NCBI GenBank assembly: GCA_050013795.1
Contig: JBEKEO010000037.1
Location: 1 to 19,237, forward strand
Source of the DNA: CAWHOW01 sp050013795
Lineage (GTDB): Bacteria > Bacteroidota > Bacteroidia > Bacteroidales > CG2-30-32-10
Direction of reading: 5' to 3'
Length of the DNA stretch: 19,237 nucleotides
Part shown: positions 7,974-15,977 of the stretch, piece by piece
Layout: each line of letters starts with the position of its first letter
Position numbering within the stretch: the first letter of the stretch is position 1
The notes under the pieces: generated by a model
Told to the model about the DNA's origin: nothing
What the model saw: only the letters and a program-made list of their open reading frames with translations
Database searches by the model: none
Translations under genes and position numbers: made by a program

Positions 7974-9107
7974 ATGAAGAAAATTCAAATGGTTGATTTA
8001 AGAAGCCAGTACGATAAGATCAAAAGCAAAATCGACAGTGCTATTCATGCTGTTATTGAATCATCGGCATTTATTAATGGCCCCGAGGTAAAGAACTTTC
8101 AGCAAGACTTGGAAAAATATCTTGGGGTTAAACATGTCATCCCATGTGCTAATGGTACGGATGCCTTACAGGTAGCTATGATGGCGCTTGGACTAAAACC
8201 AGGTGATGAAGTGATTGCGCCTTCCTTTACCTTTGTGGCTACAGCTGAAGTTATTGCTTTATTAGGATTGATTCCTGTACTTGTTGATGTTGACTCCGAT
8301 ACATTTAACATCGATCCGAAAGCCATAGAAAGAGCAATAACTCCTAAAACAAAAGCTATAGTTCCGGTTCATCTGTTTGGCCAGTGTGCCGATATGGATG
8401 CTATCATGGATATTGCTTCAAAGCATAAATTATTTGTCATTGAGGACACGGCTCAGGCTATAGGCGCTGAATATATTTTGAAAGACGGTTCGAAAAAGAA
8501 AGCCGGGACAATTGGGCATGTTGGCTGTACGTCTTTTTTCCCTTCAAAGAACCTTGGCTGTTATGGCGATGGCGGTGCAATATTTACGAACGATGATAAG
8601 CTCGCCGAAGAAATAAGGATCGTGGTCAATCATGGGATGAAAGTAAGATATTACCATGATTCAATCGGTGTTAATTCCCGCCTTGACAGTATACAAGCTG
8701 CGGTTCTGAGAATAAAACTCAAGCATCTGGATGAATATGCCGCAGCACGAAATAAAGCCGCAGAGTATTATGACAATGCTTTTAAGTCGAATCCCCGATT
8801 AAAGATACCGGCAAGATTTGAGAATTCGAATCATGTATTTCATCAGTATACATTAGTTACAAACGATTTTGACAGGAATAAGCTCCCGGAATATCTTCAG
8901 GAAAAAGGCATTCCTGCAATGATATACTATCCAGTACCTATGCATTTGCAAAAAGCATATAAAGATCCGCGGTATAAGGAAAAAGATTTCCCTGTGTCGG
9001 AGAGCCTTGCTAAATGTGTTGTTTCACTGCCTATGCATACCGAACTGGATGATGAACAATTGAAATATATTACTACTACGGTTTTAGAATTTGTAAATAA
9101 AGCTTAG
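7974..9107 (+). CDS. wbpE: DegT/DnrJ/EryC1/StrS aminotransferase, WbpE-like
   Basis: This PLP enzyme (377 residues) belongs to the sugar aminotransferase family. With its neighbours it should use glutamate to convert UDP-2-acetamido-2-deoxy-3-oxoglucuronate to the 3-amino sugar, as WbpE of Pseudomonas aeruginosa does. Visible motifs are ANGTDAL (59-65, phosphate binding), PSFTFVATAEVI (83-94), EDTAQAIGAEY (157-167, D158 contacts the PLP ring), FFPSKNLGCYGDGGA (188-202, Schiff-base K192) and NSRLDSIQAAVL. Length and motif order are full and unbroken. It is the first gene of a seven-gene operon. The family also contains aminotransferases acting at C-4 or C-3 of other sugars, so the exact substrate rests on the adjacent WbpD-, WbpB- and WbpA-like genes. 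Confidence 0.92.
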   Translation: MKKIQMVDLRSQYDKIKSKIDSAIHAVIESSAFINGPEVKNFQQDLEKYLGVKHVIPCANGTDALQVAMMALGLKPGDEVIAPSFTFVATAEVIALLGLIPVLVDVDSDTFNIDPKAIERAITPKTKAIVPVHLFGQCADMDAIMDIASKHKLFVIEDTAQAIGAEYILKDGSKKKAGTIGHVGCTSFFPSKNLGCYGDGGAIFTNDDKLAEEIRIVVNHGMKVRYYHDSIGVNSRLDSIQAAVLRIKLKHLDEYAAARNKAAEYYDNAFKSNPRLKIPARFENSNHVFHQYTLVTNDFDRNKLPEYLQEKGIPAMIYYPVPMHLQKAYKDPRYKEKDFPVSESLAKCVVSLPMHTELDDEQLKYITTTVLEFVNKA

Positions 9108-9163
9108 TTGTTAACTTCAACTAAATAGTTCTAGTGATTCATAGAAATTGACAAATAATAATA

Positions 9164-9742
9164 ATGGGAAAAGAATATTTCGCACATGAAACAGCTGTTA
9201 TTGATGATGGCTGCAAGATTGGGAAAGGCACTAAGATTTGGCATTTTACACATATGATGTCAAACTGCATTATAGGCGAGAACTGCAATATAGGACAGAA
9301 TGTGGTGGTTTCTCCAGATGTGGTTTTAGGAAATAATGTTAAAATTCAGAATAACGTTTCTTTATACACAGGTGTCATTTGTGAAGACGATGTTTTTCTC
9401 GGACCATCAATGGTTTTTACGAATATTGTTAATCCAAGAAGTGCAATAATCCGTAAGCATGAATATGCAAAGACTATAGTAAAGAAGGGAGCATCAATAG
9501 GCGCTAATGCAACTATTGTTTGCGGTCATGATATTGGAGAATATGCTTTTATCGGTGCCGGTGCAGTTGTTACCAAGGATGTTCCTGCTTATGCATTGGT
9601 AATAGGAAACCCTGCCAAACAAACAGGGTGGATGAGCGAATATGGTCATAGATTAAATTTTGACGAAAAAGGAATTGCTGTTTGTCCTGAAAGCAAAGAA
9701 AAATATCAATTAGTACAAAATAAAGTAAGTAAGATCAAATAA
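9164..9742 (+). CDS. wbpD: Sugar N-acetyltransferase with left-handed beta-helix, WbpD-like
   Basis: The 192-residue product is a hexapeptide-repeat (LbetaH) acyltransferase: repeats run from about residue 12 to 150 (for example CKIGKGTKIW, CIIGENCNIGQNVVVSPDVVLGNNVKI, ASIGANATIVCGHDIGEYAFIGAGAVVTKDVP, ending in YALVIGNPAK). In the WbpD family it acetylates the 3-amino group of UDP-2-acetamido-3-amino-2,3-dideoxyglucuronate with acetyl-CoA. The segment FTNIVNPRSAIIRKHEYAKTIVKKGASIGANATI (85-118) is the characteristic loop of this sugar-nucleotide acetyltransferase branch. The gap to the aminotransferase is 56 bases, the largest in the operon, and the oxidoreductase gene follows after 13. The wbpD label depends on context, since QdtC-type acetyltransferases look very similar. 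Confidence 0.9.
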   Translation: MGKEYFAHETAVIDDGCKIGKGTKIWHFTHMMSNCIIGENCNIGQNVVVSPDVVLGNNVKIQNNVSLYTGVICEDDVFLGPSMVFTNIVNPRSAIIRKHEYAKTIVKKGASIGANATIVCGHDIGEYAFIGAGAVVTKDVPAYALVIGNPAKQTGWMSEYGHRLNFDEKGIAVCPESKEKYQLVQNKVSKIK

Positions 9743-9755
9743 TACATAGAATAAA

Positions 9756-10712
9756 ATGCAAAATATAAACTTTGCCCTGATTGGTGCTGCAGGATATATT
9801 GCACCCCGTCACCTGAAAGCTATCAAAGACACAAATAATATTCTTATTTCAGCTCTTGATAAACACGATGCAGTTGGTGTTATGGATAGTTATTTCCCTA
9901 ATGCGGATTTTTTTCTTGAATCAGAGCGTTTTGACCGTCACCTTGACAAACTTAGAAGGCAAGGAGAAAAGAAGATTGATTACGTAACTATATGTTCTCC
10001 TAATTATTTACACGACTCGCATATTAGACTTGCTCTGCGAAATGACGCCCATGCAATTTGCGAAAAGCCACTTGTGCTGAATCCTTGGAATATTGATGCT
10101 TTGGGAGTAATTGAGAAAGAAACCGGGAAAAAGATTTATAATATTCTTCAATTACGTTTGCATGATTCAATTAAAGAGTTAAAACTAACAATAGAAAACG
10201 GACCAAAAGATAAAATCTACGATATTGATCTTACTTACATCACTAGTCGCGGACATTGGTATTTTATGTCTTGGAAAGGTGATTCAAGTAAATCCGGAGG
10301 TATAGCGACAAATATTGGAATACATTTCTTTGACATGCTGATTTGGATATTTGGCGATGTGCAGAGAAATATTGTTCATTATTATTCTGATGATAAAGCT
10401 GGTGGATTTCTTCAATTAAAAAATGCAAGAGTAAGATGGTTTCTGAGTATTGACAGCAATGATCTGCCTGAGAAAGTAAAAAAAACAAATCAGCGTACAT
10501 ACAGGTCCATTATGGTGGATGGAAAAGAAATTGAATTCAGCGAAGGATTTGGCGACCTCCATACACTTAGCTATAAAGAAATATTAAAAGGAAACGGATT
10601 TGGACTTGAAGTTTCATATCCAAGTATTAATACAGTTCATACTATCAGGCATGCAACTGCCGAAGGGCTCAAAGGAGATTATCATCCTTTTTTGAAAAGT
10701 ATTGTTAAATAA
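9756..10712 (+). CDS. wbpB: Gfo/Idh/MocA oxidoreductase, WbpB-like 3-dehydrogenase
   Basis: The 318-residue product has an N-terminal Rossmann fold (FALIGAAGYIAPRHLKAI, 6-23) and the family signature CEKPLVLNPWNID (102-114, catalytic-lysine motif EKP). The sequence YVTICSPNYLHDSHIRLAL (76-94) and the C-terminal sheet with GGIATNIGIHFFDMLIWIFG follow in normal order. WbpB oxidises C-3 of UDP-GlcNAcA with tightly held NAD that is regenerated by 2-oxoglutarate reduction; the 3-oxo product goes straight to the aminotransferase. The GAAGYIAPRHL loop and the LRLHD segment are typical of the WbpB/WlbA group, which makes this assignment stronger than for a generic family member. The gaps are 13 bases upstream and 22 downstream. 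Confidence 0.92.
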   Translation: MQNINFALIGAAGYIAPRHLKAIKDTNNILISALDKHDAVGVMDSYFPNADFFLESERFDRHLDKLRRQGEKKIDYVTICSPNYLHDSHIRLALRNDAHAICEKPLVLNPWNIDALGVIEKETGKKIYNILQLRLHDSIKELKLTIENGPKDKIYDIDLTYITSRGHWYFMSWKGDSSKSGGIATNIGIHFFDMLIWIFGDVQRNIVHYYSDDKAGGFLQLKNARVRWFLSIDSNDLPEKVKKTNQRTYRSIMVDGKEIEFSEGFGDLHTLSYKEILKGNGFGLEVSYPSINTVHTIRHATAEGLKGDYHPFLKSIVK

Positions 10713-10734
10713 TGTGAATTATTAATTGAAATTT

Positions 10735-12030
10735 ATGGGAATTTATAATGATTTACTGAAGAAAGAAACCAACTTATCAGTCATTGGATTAGGATATGTT
10801 GGCTTACCTATTGCACTTGAATTTGCAAAAAAGATAAAGGTCATAGGGTTTGATATCAGGGAAGACAGAGTTGAAATGATGAAGAATAAAGTTGACCCAA
10901 GCGAAGAACTTTCATCACAGGCGTTTGAAAATTGCGATATTCAATTCACAGCAAATCCTGAAGATTTAAAAAAAGCCAAATTTCATATTATTGCCGTTCC
11001 AACACCTATTGACGATCATAATCTTCCTGACTTAAGACCATTGCTTAGTGCAACACGTACCGTTGGAAAAATTATAAAGAAAGGCGATTATGTGGTATAT
11101 GAATCCACTGTATATCCTGGATGCACAGAAGAATACTGCATCCCTATACTTGAAGAACTTTCCGGATTAAAGTTTGTAAAAGATTTTAAAGTAGGTTTTT
11201 CACCTGAAAGAATTAATCCCGGTGACAAGGATCACACTATCACAACTGTTATTAAGGTGGTTTCAGGTTGCGATGATGAATCTTTGGATAATGTTGCAGA
11301 TGTGTATAAACTGGTTGTCAAGGCCGGAATTCATAAAGCCTCATCCATTAAAGTTGCCGAATCAGCCAAGATAATTGAGAATACACAGCGTGATGTAAAC
11401 ATTGCCTTGATGAACGAACTTTCCATGATTTTCAACAGGATGGGAATTAATACTTATGAAGTGTTGGAAGCTGCCGGTACCAAATGGAATTTTTTAAAAT
11501 TCTATCCTGGACTAGTTGGAGGGCATTGCATAGGTGTAGATCCCTATTATCTTACATATAAGGCAAAGGAATACCGTTATCATCCGCAGATAATTAACTC
11601 AGGACGTTTTGTGAATGACTCTATGGGTTTTTATATTGCAAAACAAGCTGTAAAAAAGATTATAGCTGCAGGAAAGAATGTGTTAAATGCAAGAGCTCTT
11701 GTAATGGGTGCAACTTTTAAGGAGGATGTCAGCGACATTAGAAATTCTCGTGTTGCAGATCTTGTAAGTGAATTAAAAACATATGGTATGAACGTTGAAG
11801 TGGTAGACCCATATGCTTCTTCAAAAGAATTAAAACACGAATATGGATTTGACCTGATTGAAAATCCTACAGGAAAATATGATGCCATTATTGTGGCTGT
11901 AAACCATAAGCCTTATAAAGAATTAACCGAAGATTATTTTAGGTCAATTGCTGCAACTAAAGCAATACTGATTGATGTCAAAGGGATTTACAGGAATAAA
12001 ATAAAAACACTTACATACTGGAGTCTCTGA
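10735..12030 (+). CDS. wbpA: UDP-N-acetylglucosamine 6-dehydrogenase, WbpA-like
   Basis: This nucleotide-sugar dehydrogenase (431 residues from the ATG at 10735) oxidises the C-6 hydroxyl of a UDP-sugar to the carboxylate in two NAD-dependent steps. Motifs are the Rossmann loop GLGYVGLPIALEFAK (18-32), VPTPID (88-93), STVYPGCTEE (124-133), FSPERINPGD (155-164), the lysine of AESAKIIENTQRD (208-220, K212) and the catalytic cysteine in GGHCIGVDPYYL (262-273, C265). The C-terminal NAD/UDP domain contains GATFKEDVSDIRNSRV. This spelling is that of the WbpA/TviB/CapL group on N-acetylated sugars, not of UDP-glucose dehydrogenases. A TTG at 10726 would add three residues (MKF), but the ATG is the better start. 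It provides the first reaction of the pathway although its gene is fourth in order. Confidence 0.93.
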   Translation: MGIYNDLLKKETNLSVIGLGYVGLPIALEFAKKIKVIGFDIREDRVEMMKNKVDPSEELSSQAFENCDIQFTANPEDLKKAKFHIIAVPTPIDDHNLPDLRPLLSATRTVGKIIKKGDYVVYESTVYPGCTEEYCIPILEELSGLKFVKDFKVGFSPERINPGDKDHTITTVIKVVSGCDDESLDNVADVYKLVVKAGIHKASSIKVAESAKIIENTQRDVNIALMNELSMIFNRMGINTYEVLEAAGTKWNFLKFYPGLVGGHCIGVDPYYLTYKAKEYRYHPQIINSGRFVNDSMGFYIAKQAVKKIIAAGKNVLNARALVMGATFKEDVSDIRNSRVADLVSELKTYGMNVEVVDPYASSKELKHEYGFDLIENPTGKYDAIIVAVNHKPYKELTEDYFRSIAATKAILIDVKGIYRNKIKTLTYWSL

Positions 12031-12051
12031 TTTTCCAGTTGAATCTGACAA

Positions 12052-13065
12052 ATGAAAATATTAGTCACAGGAGGAACAGGCTACATTGGTTCTCATACTG
12101 TTGTTGAGTTGCAGCAGCACGGATATGATGCTGTTATTATTGATAACCTTTCAAATTCACATAAGGATGTAATTTATTCCATTGAAAAAATTACCGGGAT
12201 TCTTCCTGCATTTCATGAATTTGATTTATGCAACCTAAATACAACCAGAGATTTCTTCAACAACAATAAGGATATTGCAGGTGTAATTCATTTTGCTGCT
12301 TTTAAATCGGTAAATGAATCCGTAGAACGACCATTAAAATATTATCAAAATAACCTTACCTCTTTGATCAATTTGCTTGATTGCATGAAAGAACAAAATG
12401 TGAATAATCTTGTTTTTTCATCTTCTTGTACGGTTTATGGTCAACCCGATAAATTGCCTGTTACAGAGGATGCTCCAATAAAGAAAGCGTTTTCCCCATA
12501 TGGTCATACAAAACAAATTTCAGAAGAGATTATTGAAAGTTTATGCGGTAATTCTGCAAAAGCAATATTGCTAAGATATTTCAATCCTATTGGCGCTCAT
12601 GATTCTGCATTGATAGGAGAATTACCCTTAGGCACTCCTAATAATCTTGTACCCTATATTACTCAAACAGCTATTGGTAAAAGAGAGTTTCTTAGAGTAT
12701 TTGGTAATGATTATGATACTCCTGATGGAACCTGTATACGTGATTATATTCATGTAGTTGACATTGCAAAAGCACATATAATTGCAATTGAAAGAATATT
12801 AAAAGGAGATGGGAAATCAAATTTCGAAATATTTAATCTTGGCACTGGTAAAGGGTTCTCTGTTCTCGAGGCTATCCATTCATTTGAAAAGGTAAGCGGG
12901 CAAAAGCTAAAATATAAATTTGTTGACAGAAGGCCTGGTGATATTGTGAAAGTTTGGGCGGATACACAAAAAGCAAATACCAATTTGGGTTGGAAAGCAG
13001 AAAGAGGTCTTGATGAGATGATGCTCTCCTCTTGGAACTGGGAGAAAGAATTAGGCAGAAAATAA
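12052..13065 (+). CDS. galE: UDP-glucose 4-epimerase (GalE family)
   Basis: The 337-residue product is an extended short-chain dehydrogenase with the NAD loop TGGTGYIGSH (6-15), HFAAFKSVNES (80-90), the SSSCTVYG segment with catalytic Ser (123-130), the YxxxK pair Y150/K154 in SPYGHTKQ, and the sugar-binding LRYFNPIGAH and VDRRPGDIVKVWAD in the C-terminal part. GalE interconverts UDP-glucose and UDP-galactose. The gate residue that is Tyr299 in the E. coli enzyme aligns with V301 here; small residues at this site are known to allow N-acetylated substrates, so UDP-GlcNAc/UDP-GalNAc activity is possible. The gap is 21 bases after the dehydrogenase gene and 6 before rmlB. It presumably feeds the same surface polysaccharide. 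Confidence 0.93.
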   Translation: MKILVTGGTGYIGSHTVVELQQHGYDAVIIDNLSNSHKDVIYSIEKITGILPAFHEFDLCNLNTTRDFFNNNKDIAGVIHFAAFKSVNESVERPLKYYQNNLTSLINLLDCMKEQNVNNLVFSSSCTVYGQPDKLPVTEDAPIKKAFSPYGHTKQISEEIIESLCGNSAKAILLRYFNPIGAHDSALIGELPLGTPNNLVPYITQTAIGKREFLRVFGNDYDTPDGTCIRDYIHVVDIAKAHIIAIERILKGDGKSNFEIFNLGTGKGFSVLEAIHSFEKVSGQKLKYKFVDRRPGDIVKVWADTQKANTNLGWKAERGLDEMMLSSWNWEKELGRK

Positions 13066-13071
13066 TACTTT

Positions 13072-14124
13072 ATGAAAACTATCTTGATTACTGGTGGTGC
13101 CGGCTTTATCGGCTCTCATGTTGTAAGGCTTTTTGTTAATAAATATGCCGATTATAAAATTGTAAATCTTGATAAATTGACTTATGCCGGGAATCTTTTA
13201 AATCTTTCTGATATTGAAAATGCAAAGAATTACGAGTTTATAAAAGGTGATATAGTTGATGGCAATTTCATTAATGAACTCTTTTTGAAATATCAATTTG
13301 ACGGAGTAATTCATCTTGCTGCTGAATCGCATGTTGACAGGTCAATTGTAAGTCCGATGGATTTTATAATGACCAATATTGTAGGCACTGTTAATCTTTT
13401 GAATGCTGCTAAATCAATATGGAAAGATAATCTGGAAGGCAAGAAATTCTACCATATTTCTACTGATGAGGTTTATGGTTCACTAAGCCACGAAGGTTTC
13501 TTTACCGAGGATACAGCTTACGATCCACGCAGCCCATATTCAGCTTCAAAGGCAAGTTCGGACCATATTGTAAGGGTATATTTCCATACTTATAAACTTC
13601 CTGTTGTTATCAGTAACTGCTCAAATAATTACGGCGCTAACCAGTTTCCTGAAAAGCTGATTCCTCTTTGTATCAATAATATCAAGAACAGCAAGCCGCT
13701 GCCTGTTTATGGCAAAGGTAAAAATGTTAGAGATTGGCTGTGGGTGGAAGATCATGCCAAAGCAATTGATTTGATTTATCATAAGGGCAGAGTTGGAGAG
13801 ACATATAATATCGGCGGGAATAATGAATGGAAAAATATTGATCTTGTAAGGGCATTGTGCAGGATAATGGATAAGAAACTCGGAAGGGCAATTGGAGAAT
13901 CTGAGAAACTTATTACGTTTGTTAAAGACCGTGCCGGTCATGATCTGCGTTATGCCATCGATTCGGGTAAGTTGCAAAAAGAACTTGGCTGGAGCCCCTC
14001 GTTGCAGTTTGAAGAAGGTCTTTATAATACTGTTGACTGGTATCTTTCCAATGAAACATGGCTGAACAATGTTACTTCCGGTGAATACCAGAAATATTAC
14101 GAAAATCAATATACCAAGAGATAA
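13072..14124 (+). CDS. rmlB: dTDP-glucose 4,6-dehydratase
   Basis: RmlB (RfbB) converts dTDP-glucose to dTDP-4-keto-6-deoxyglucose, the branch point to dTDP-rhamnose and amino-deoxysugars. The 350-residue protein shows the NAD loop TGGAGFIGSHVVRLF (7-21), HLAAESHVDRSI (81-92), the catalytic triplet T131-D132-E133 in ISTDEVYG, Y156/K160 in SPYSASKASSDHIV, SNNYGANQFPEKLIP and the C-terminal DRAGHDLRYAID. All catalytic residues are present. It uses the product of RmlA, whose gene opens the window on the opposite strand, so the dTDP-sugar genes are split across two operons. The stop TAA is followed with no gap by the ATG of the phosphatase gene. Confidence 0.96.
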   Translation: MKTILITGGAGFIGSHVVRLFVNKYADYKIVNLDKLTYAGNLLNLSDIENAKNYEFIKGDIVDGNFINELFLKYQFDGVIHLAAESHVDRSIVSPMDFIMTNIVGTVNLLNAAKSIWKDNLEGKKFYHISTDEVYGSLSHEGFFTEDTAYDPRSPYSASKASSDHIVRVYFHTYKLPVVISNCSNNYGANQFPEKLIPLCINNIKNSKPLPVYGKGKNVRDWLWVEDHAKAIDLIYHKGRVGETYNIGGNNEWKNIDLVRALCRIMDKKLGRAIGESEKLITFVKDRAGHDLRYAIDSGKLQKELGWSPSLQFEEGLYNTVDWYLSNETWLNNVTSGEYQKYYENQYTKR

Positions 14125-14871
14125 ATGAGCTTGTTTGGCCATCTTTTTAGATCGGAATTGCTCAAAGAACCGCTTGACCTTTCTGTGCTTGGCGCAGATA
14201 TGCATTCGCATTTTATTCCCGGTATTGACGATGGCTCCGAAAGCATGGAACAATCGCTGGAAATGGCGCGCGCAATGGTAAATCTTGGTTATAAAAAGCT
14301 GGTTACCACGCCTCATATCATACAGGATTATTTTAAAAATACGCCTGAGATAATCAATAAAGGTCTTGAAGCATTCAGAAAGGCTTTACTTGAAGCGCAG
14401 ATCCCTTTACAGGTTGAAGCTGCTGCCGAATACCTGCTCGACGAAGGTTTTGTGAAAAAATTTCACGCAGGCGAATTGCTTACTTTCGGGAAAAAATATA
14501 TACTTGTAGAAATATCTTTTTATTTTCCTCCTGAAAGTCTGTTCCAAATCCTTTTCGATTTAAAACTTGAAGGATATATCCCAATTCTTGCCCATCCCGA
14601 ACGATATGGTTACTGGCATCATAATTTTGAACAATATATTACGTTGAAAGATAGGGAAATATTATTCCAGATCAATTTGCCTTCTTTAACGGGATATTAC
14701 TCTCATGAGGTTCGCAAAATTACCGAACAGCTTATTGATAACAATATGGTTGATTTTGTGGGTACTGATGCACACAATATGGTTTATATTGATCATGTTG
14801 ACAAAAGCCGCTATTCAAAACACCTGGAAAAACTTCTGCAATCGGAGAAGCTTTTAAATAATACGCTTTAA
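14125..14871 (+). CDS. PHP-type protein-tyrosine phosphatase (CpsB/CapC/YwqE family)
   Basis: The 248-residue product carries the metal-binding motifs of polymerase-and-histidinol-phosphatase (PHP) enzymes: DMHSHFIPGIDDGS (25-38), TTPHI, LAHPERYGYW and GTDAHN near the C-terminus. In this family (CpsB of Streptococcus, YwqE of Bacillus) the manganese enzyme removes phosphate from tyrosines of the capsule-chain-length kinase Wzc/CpsD and so controls polysaccharide export. Being joined directly to the rmlB stop at the end of a sugar operon fits that role. A matching kinase or Wza/Wzc pair is not in the window. The substrate is therefore an inference from family and context. Transcription should stop at the hairpin at 15046. 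Confidence 0.9.
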   Translation: MSLFGHLFRSELLKEPLDLSVLGADMHSHFIPGIDDGSESMEQSLEMARAMVNLGYKKLVTTPHIIQDYFKNTPEIINKGLEAFRKALLEAQIPLQVEAAAEYLLDEGFVKKFHAGELLTFGKKYILVEISFYFPPESLFQILFDLKLEGYIPILAHPERYGYWHHNFEQYITLKDREILFQINLPSLTGYYSHEVRKITEQLIDNNMVDFVGTDAHNMVYIDHVDKSRYSKHLEKLLQSEKLLNNTL

Positions 14872-15045
14872 GGTATTATAGGCAAAATAGACCGGTTTTT
14901 CAGCGAAAACAACTGTTTGAGGGAGTTGAACGATTGTATGAATGACGACAACTAATGATCGCATAGCAAATGTTTATAATGATTGTTTACTTTTATTCCT
15001 GATAAGTGGGTCACTTTTAATTAGCAGGAATTTTAATCAGGGAAA

Positions 15046-15081
15046 AAAAGAAGGGCTTCTCGGTAGAGAAGCCCTTCTTTT
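15046..15081. terminator. Bidirectional terminator between sugar operon and cold-shock gene
   Basis: A perfect 15-bp stem (15046-15060 with 15067-15081) with core gaagggcttc closes on a 6-base loop and is bounded by an A-run on the left and a T-run on the right. It sits 175 bases after the phosphatase stop and 28 bases past the end of the convergent cold-shock gene, so it can end both transcripts. A second weaker nested inverted repeat (attcctg 14995-15001 with caggaat 15025-15031, and aagtg/cactt inside) lies just before it. Confidence 0.9.
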
Positions 15082-15108
15082 ATGAAAACGTCTTAAATAT
15101 TGAATAAA

Positions 15109-15300
15109 CTATGCTAGTTTAACATTCACAGCATTTAAATCTTTTTTCCCTTGTTCCAGATCGAAAGTTACATTATCATTCTCCCTGATACTGTCCTTTA
15201 ATCCGGATGAATGTACAAAATATTCTTTACCTGAATCAGCGTCTTTAATGAATCCAAATCCCTTCGTGTCATTGTAAAATTTTACTGTTCCTTTGTTCAT
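15109..15300 (-). CDS. Cold-shock domain protein
   Basis: A 63-residue single cold-shock domain (OB fold) that binds single-stranded RNA or DNA and melts secondary structure in mRNA. The RNP1 motif is KGFGFI (13-18) and RNP2 is YFVHSSGL (27-34); the start MNKGTVKFYNDTKGFGFI is standard, and the length is that of the compact Bacteroidota CspA-type proteins. RNP2 has Tyr where many homologues have Val (VFVHFS). It is monocistronic, with a TATCTTTG promoter box close upstream and a strong terminator downstream. The AraC-type regulator gene upstream runs in the same direction but has its own promoter. Confidence 0.95.
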   Translation of the reverse strand: MNKGTVKFYNDTKGFGFIKDADSGKEYFVHSSGLKDSIRENDNVTFDLEQGKKDLNAVNVKLA

Positions 15301-15322
15301 GATATAAATTTTAAATTATTTG

Positions 15323-15330
15323 CAAAGATA
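15323..15330 (-). promoter_or_regulatory. -7 box (TATCTTTG) of the cold-shock gene
   Basis: On the minus strand TATCTTTGCAAATAAT is a perfect match to TAnnTTTG. It lies 22 bases before the start codon, so the leader would be only about 16 bases, far shorter than the long cold-sensor leader of E. coli cspA. The surrounding 19 bases are almost identical to the promoter region of the neighbouring regulator gene. Confidence 0.65.
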
Positions 15331-15382
15331 CAACCATTTAAACAGGCAGGTGTTACATAAAAAAAGAAAAATGTTACATATT

Positions 15383-15943
15383 TTACAGATTATCGAGAGT
15401 GTTGCGTCTTTTACGCTTGAGGTTCTTGAAGAAAGTTGGCGTTAAGCCGGTAATTTTCTTGAACTGGTTGGATAAATGTGCCACGCTGCTGTAATTTAAT
15501 TTATAAGAAATCTCTGTAAGATTAAGCTCATCATATAACAGCAATTCTTTTGCCCGTTCAATTTTGTGGGCTATAATAAATTGTCCGATAGTGATACCTG
15601 TTACTTCTGAAAAAATGTTGGAGAGATAAGTATAGTCGTAGTGGAGCTTTTCGCTAAGGAAATCGGAAAAATTTGTTTTGGGAAGTTCATCTTCATAATG
15701 CACCATCTCCACAATGACGTTTTTTATTTTTTCAATCAGTATAGCTTTTTTATCATCCATCAATTCAAGCCCCGATTTCAATAATGCCGTTTTTAATTGC
15801 TCACGCTGTTCGGCAGTAAGAGCCTCAATGACATCCACCTCACCCAGGTCCACTACTCCGTAATGCAGTCCGAGTTTATCCAATTCCGACTTCACCATCA
15901 TCTTGCATCGAATGGAAACCATGTATTTGATGTAGAGTTTCAA
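15383..15943 (-). CDS. AraC-family transcriptional regulator with HMA-like N-terminal domain
   Basis: The 186-residue product ends in a complete AraC-type double helix-turn-helix (about 83-180): the first helix pair includes DYTYLSNIFSEVTGITIGQFIIAHKIERAKELLLYDELNLTEISYKLNYSSVAHLSNQFKKITGLTPTFFK. The N-terminal part (1-65) is not the usual cupin. It reads MKLYIKYMVSIRCKMMVKSELDKLG, then VVDLGEVDVIEAL, then an ALLKSGLEL end, which follows the beta-alpha-beta-beta-alpha-beta order of heavy-metal-associated (HMA) domains, with MxSxxC in place of MxCxxC. The start is TTG at 15943; the later ATG at 15922 would remove the first strand (residues 1-7). The ligand is unknown. It has its own TATCTTTA box. 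Homologues with this architecture are, to my recollection, widespread in Bacteroidota. Confidence 0.9.
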   Translation of the reverse strand: MKLYIKYMVSIRCKMMVKSELDKLGLHYGVVDLGEVDVIEALTAEQREQLKTALLKSGLELMDDKKAILIEKIKNVIVEMVHYEDELPKTNFSDFLSEKLHYDYTYLSNIFSEVTGITIGQFIIAHKIERAKELLLYDELNLTEISYKLNYSSVAHLSNQFKKITGLTPTFFKNLKRKRRNTLDNL

Positions 15944-15977
15944 AATGTTTTATCCTATTAATAAAAAAAATTATTTG

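Noticed and set aside
13621..14316. 231-codon minus-strand open frame
   Set aside because: It lies entirely under the end of rmlB and the start of the phosphatase gene, both with full family motifs; its product has no recognisable domain.
14995..15031. Nested inverted repeat just before the bidirectional terminator
   Set aside because: The outer arms are only 7 bp with a 23-base interval and the inner only 5 bp; no RNA family is recognisable, so it is only mentioned with the terminator.
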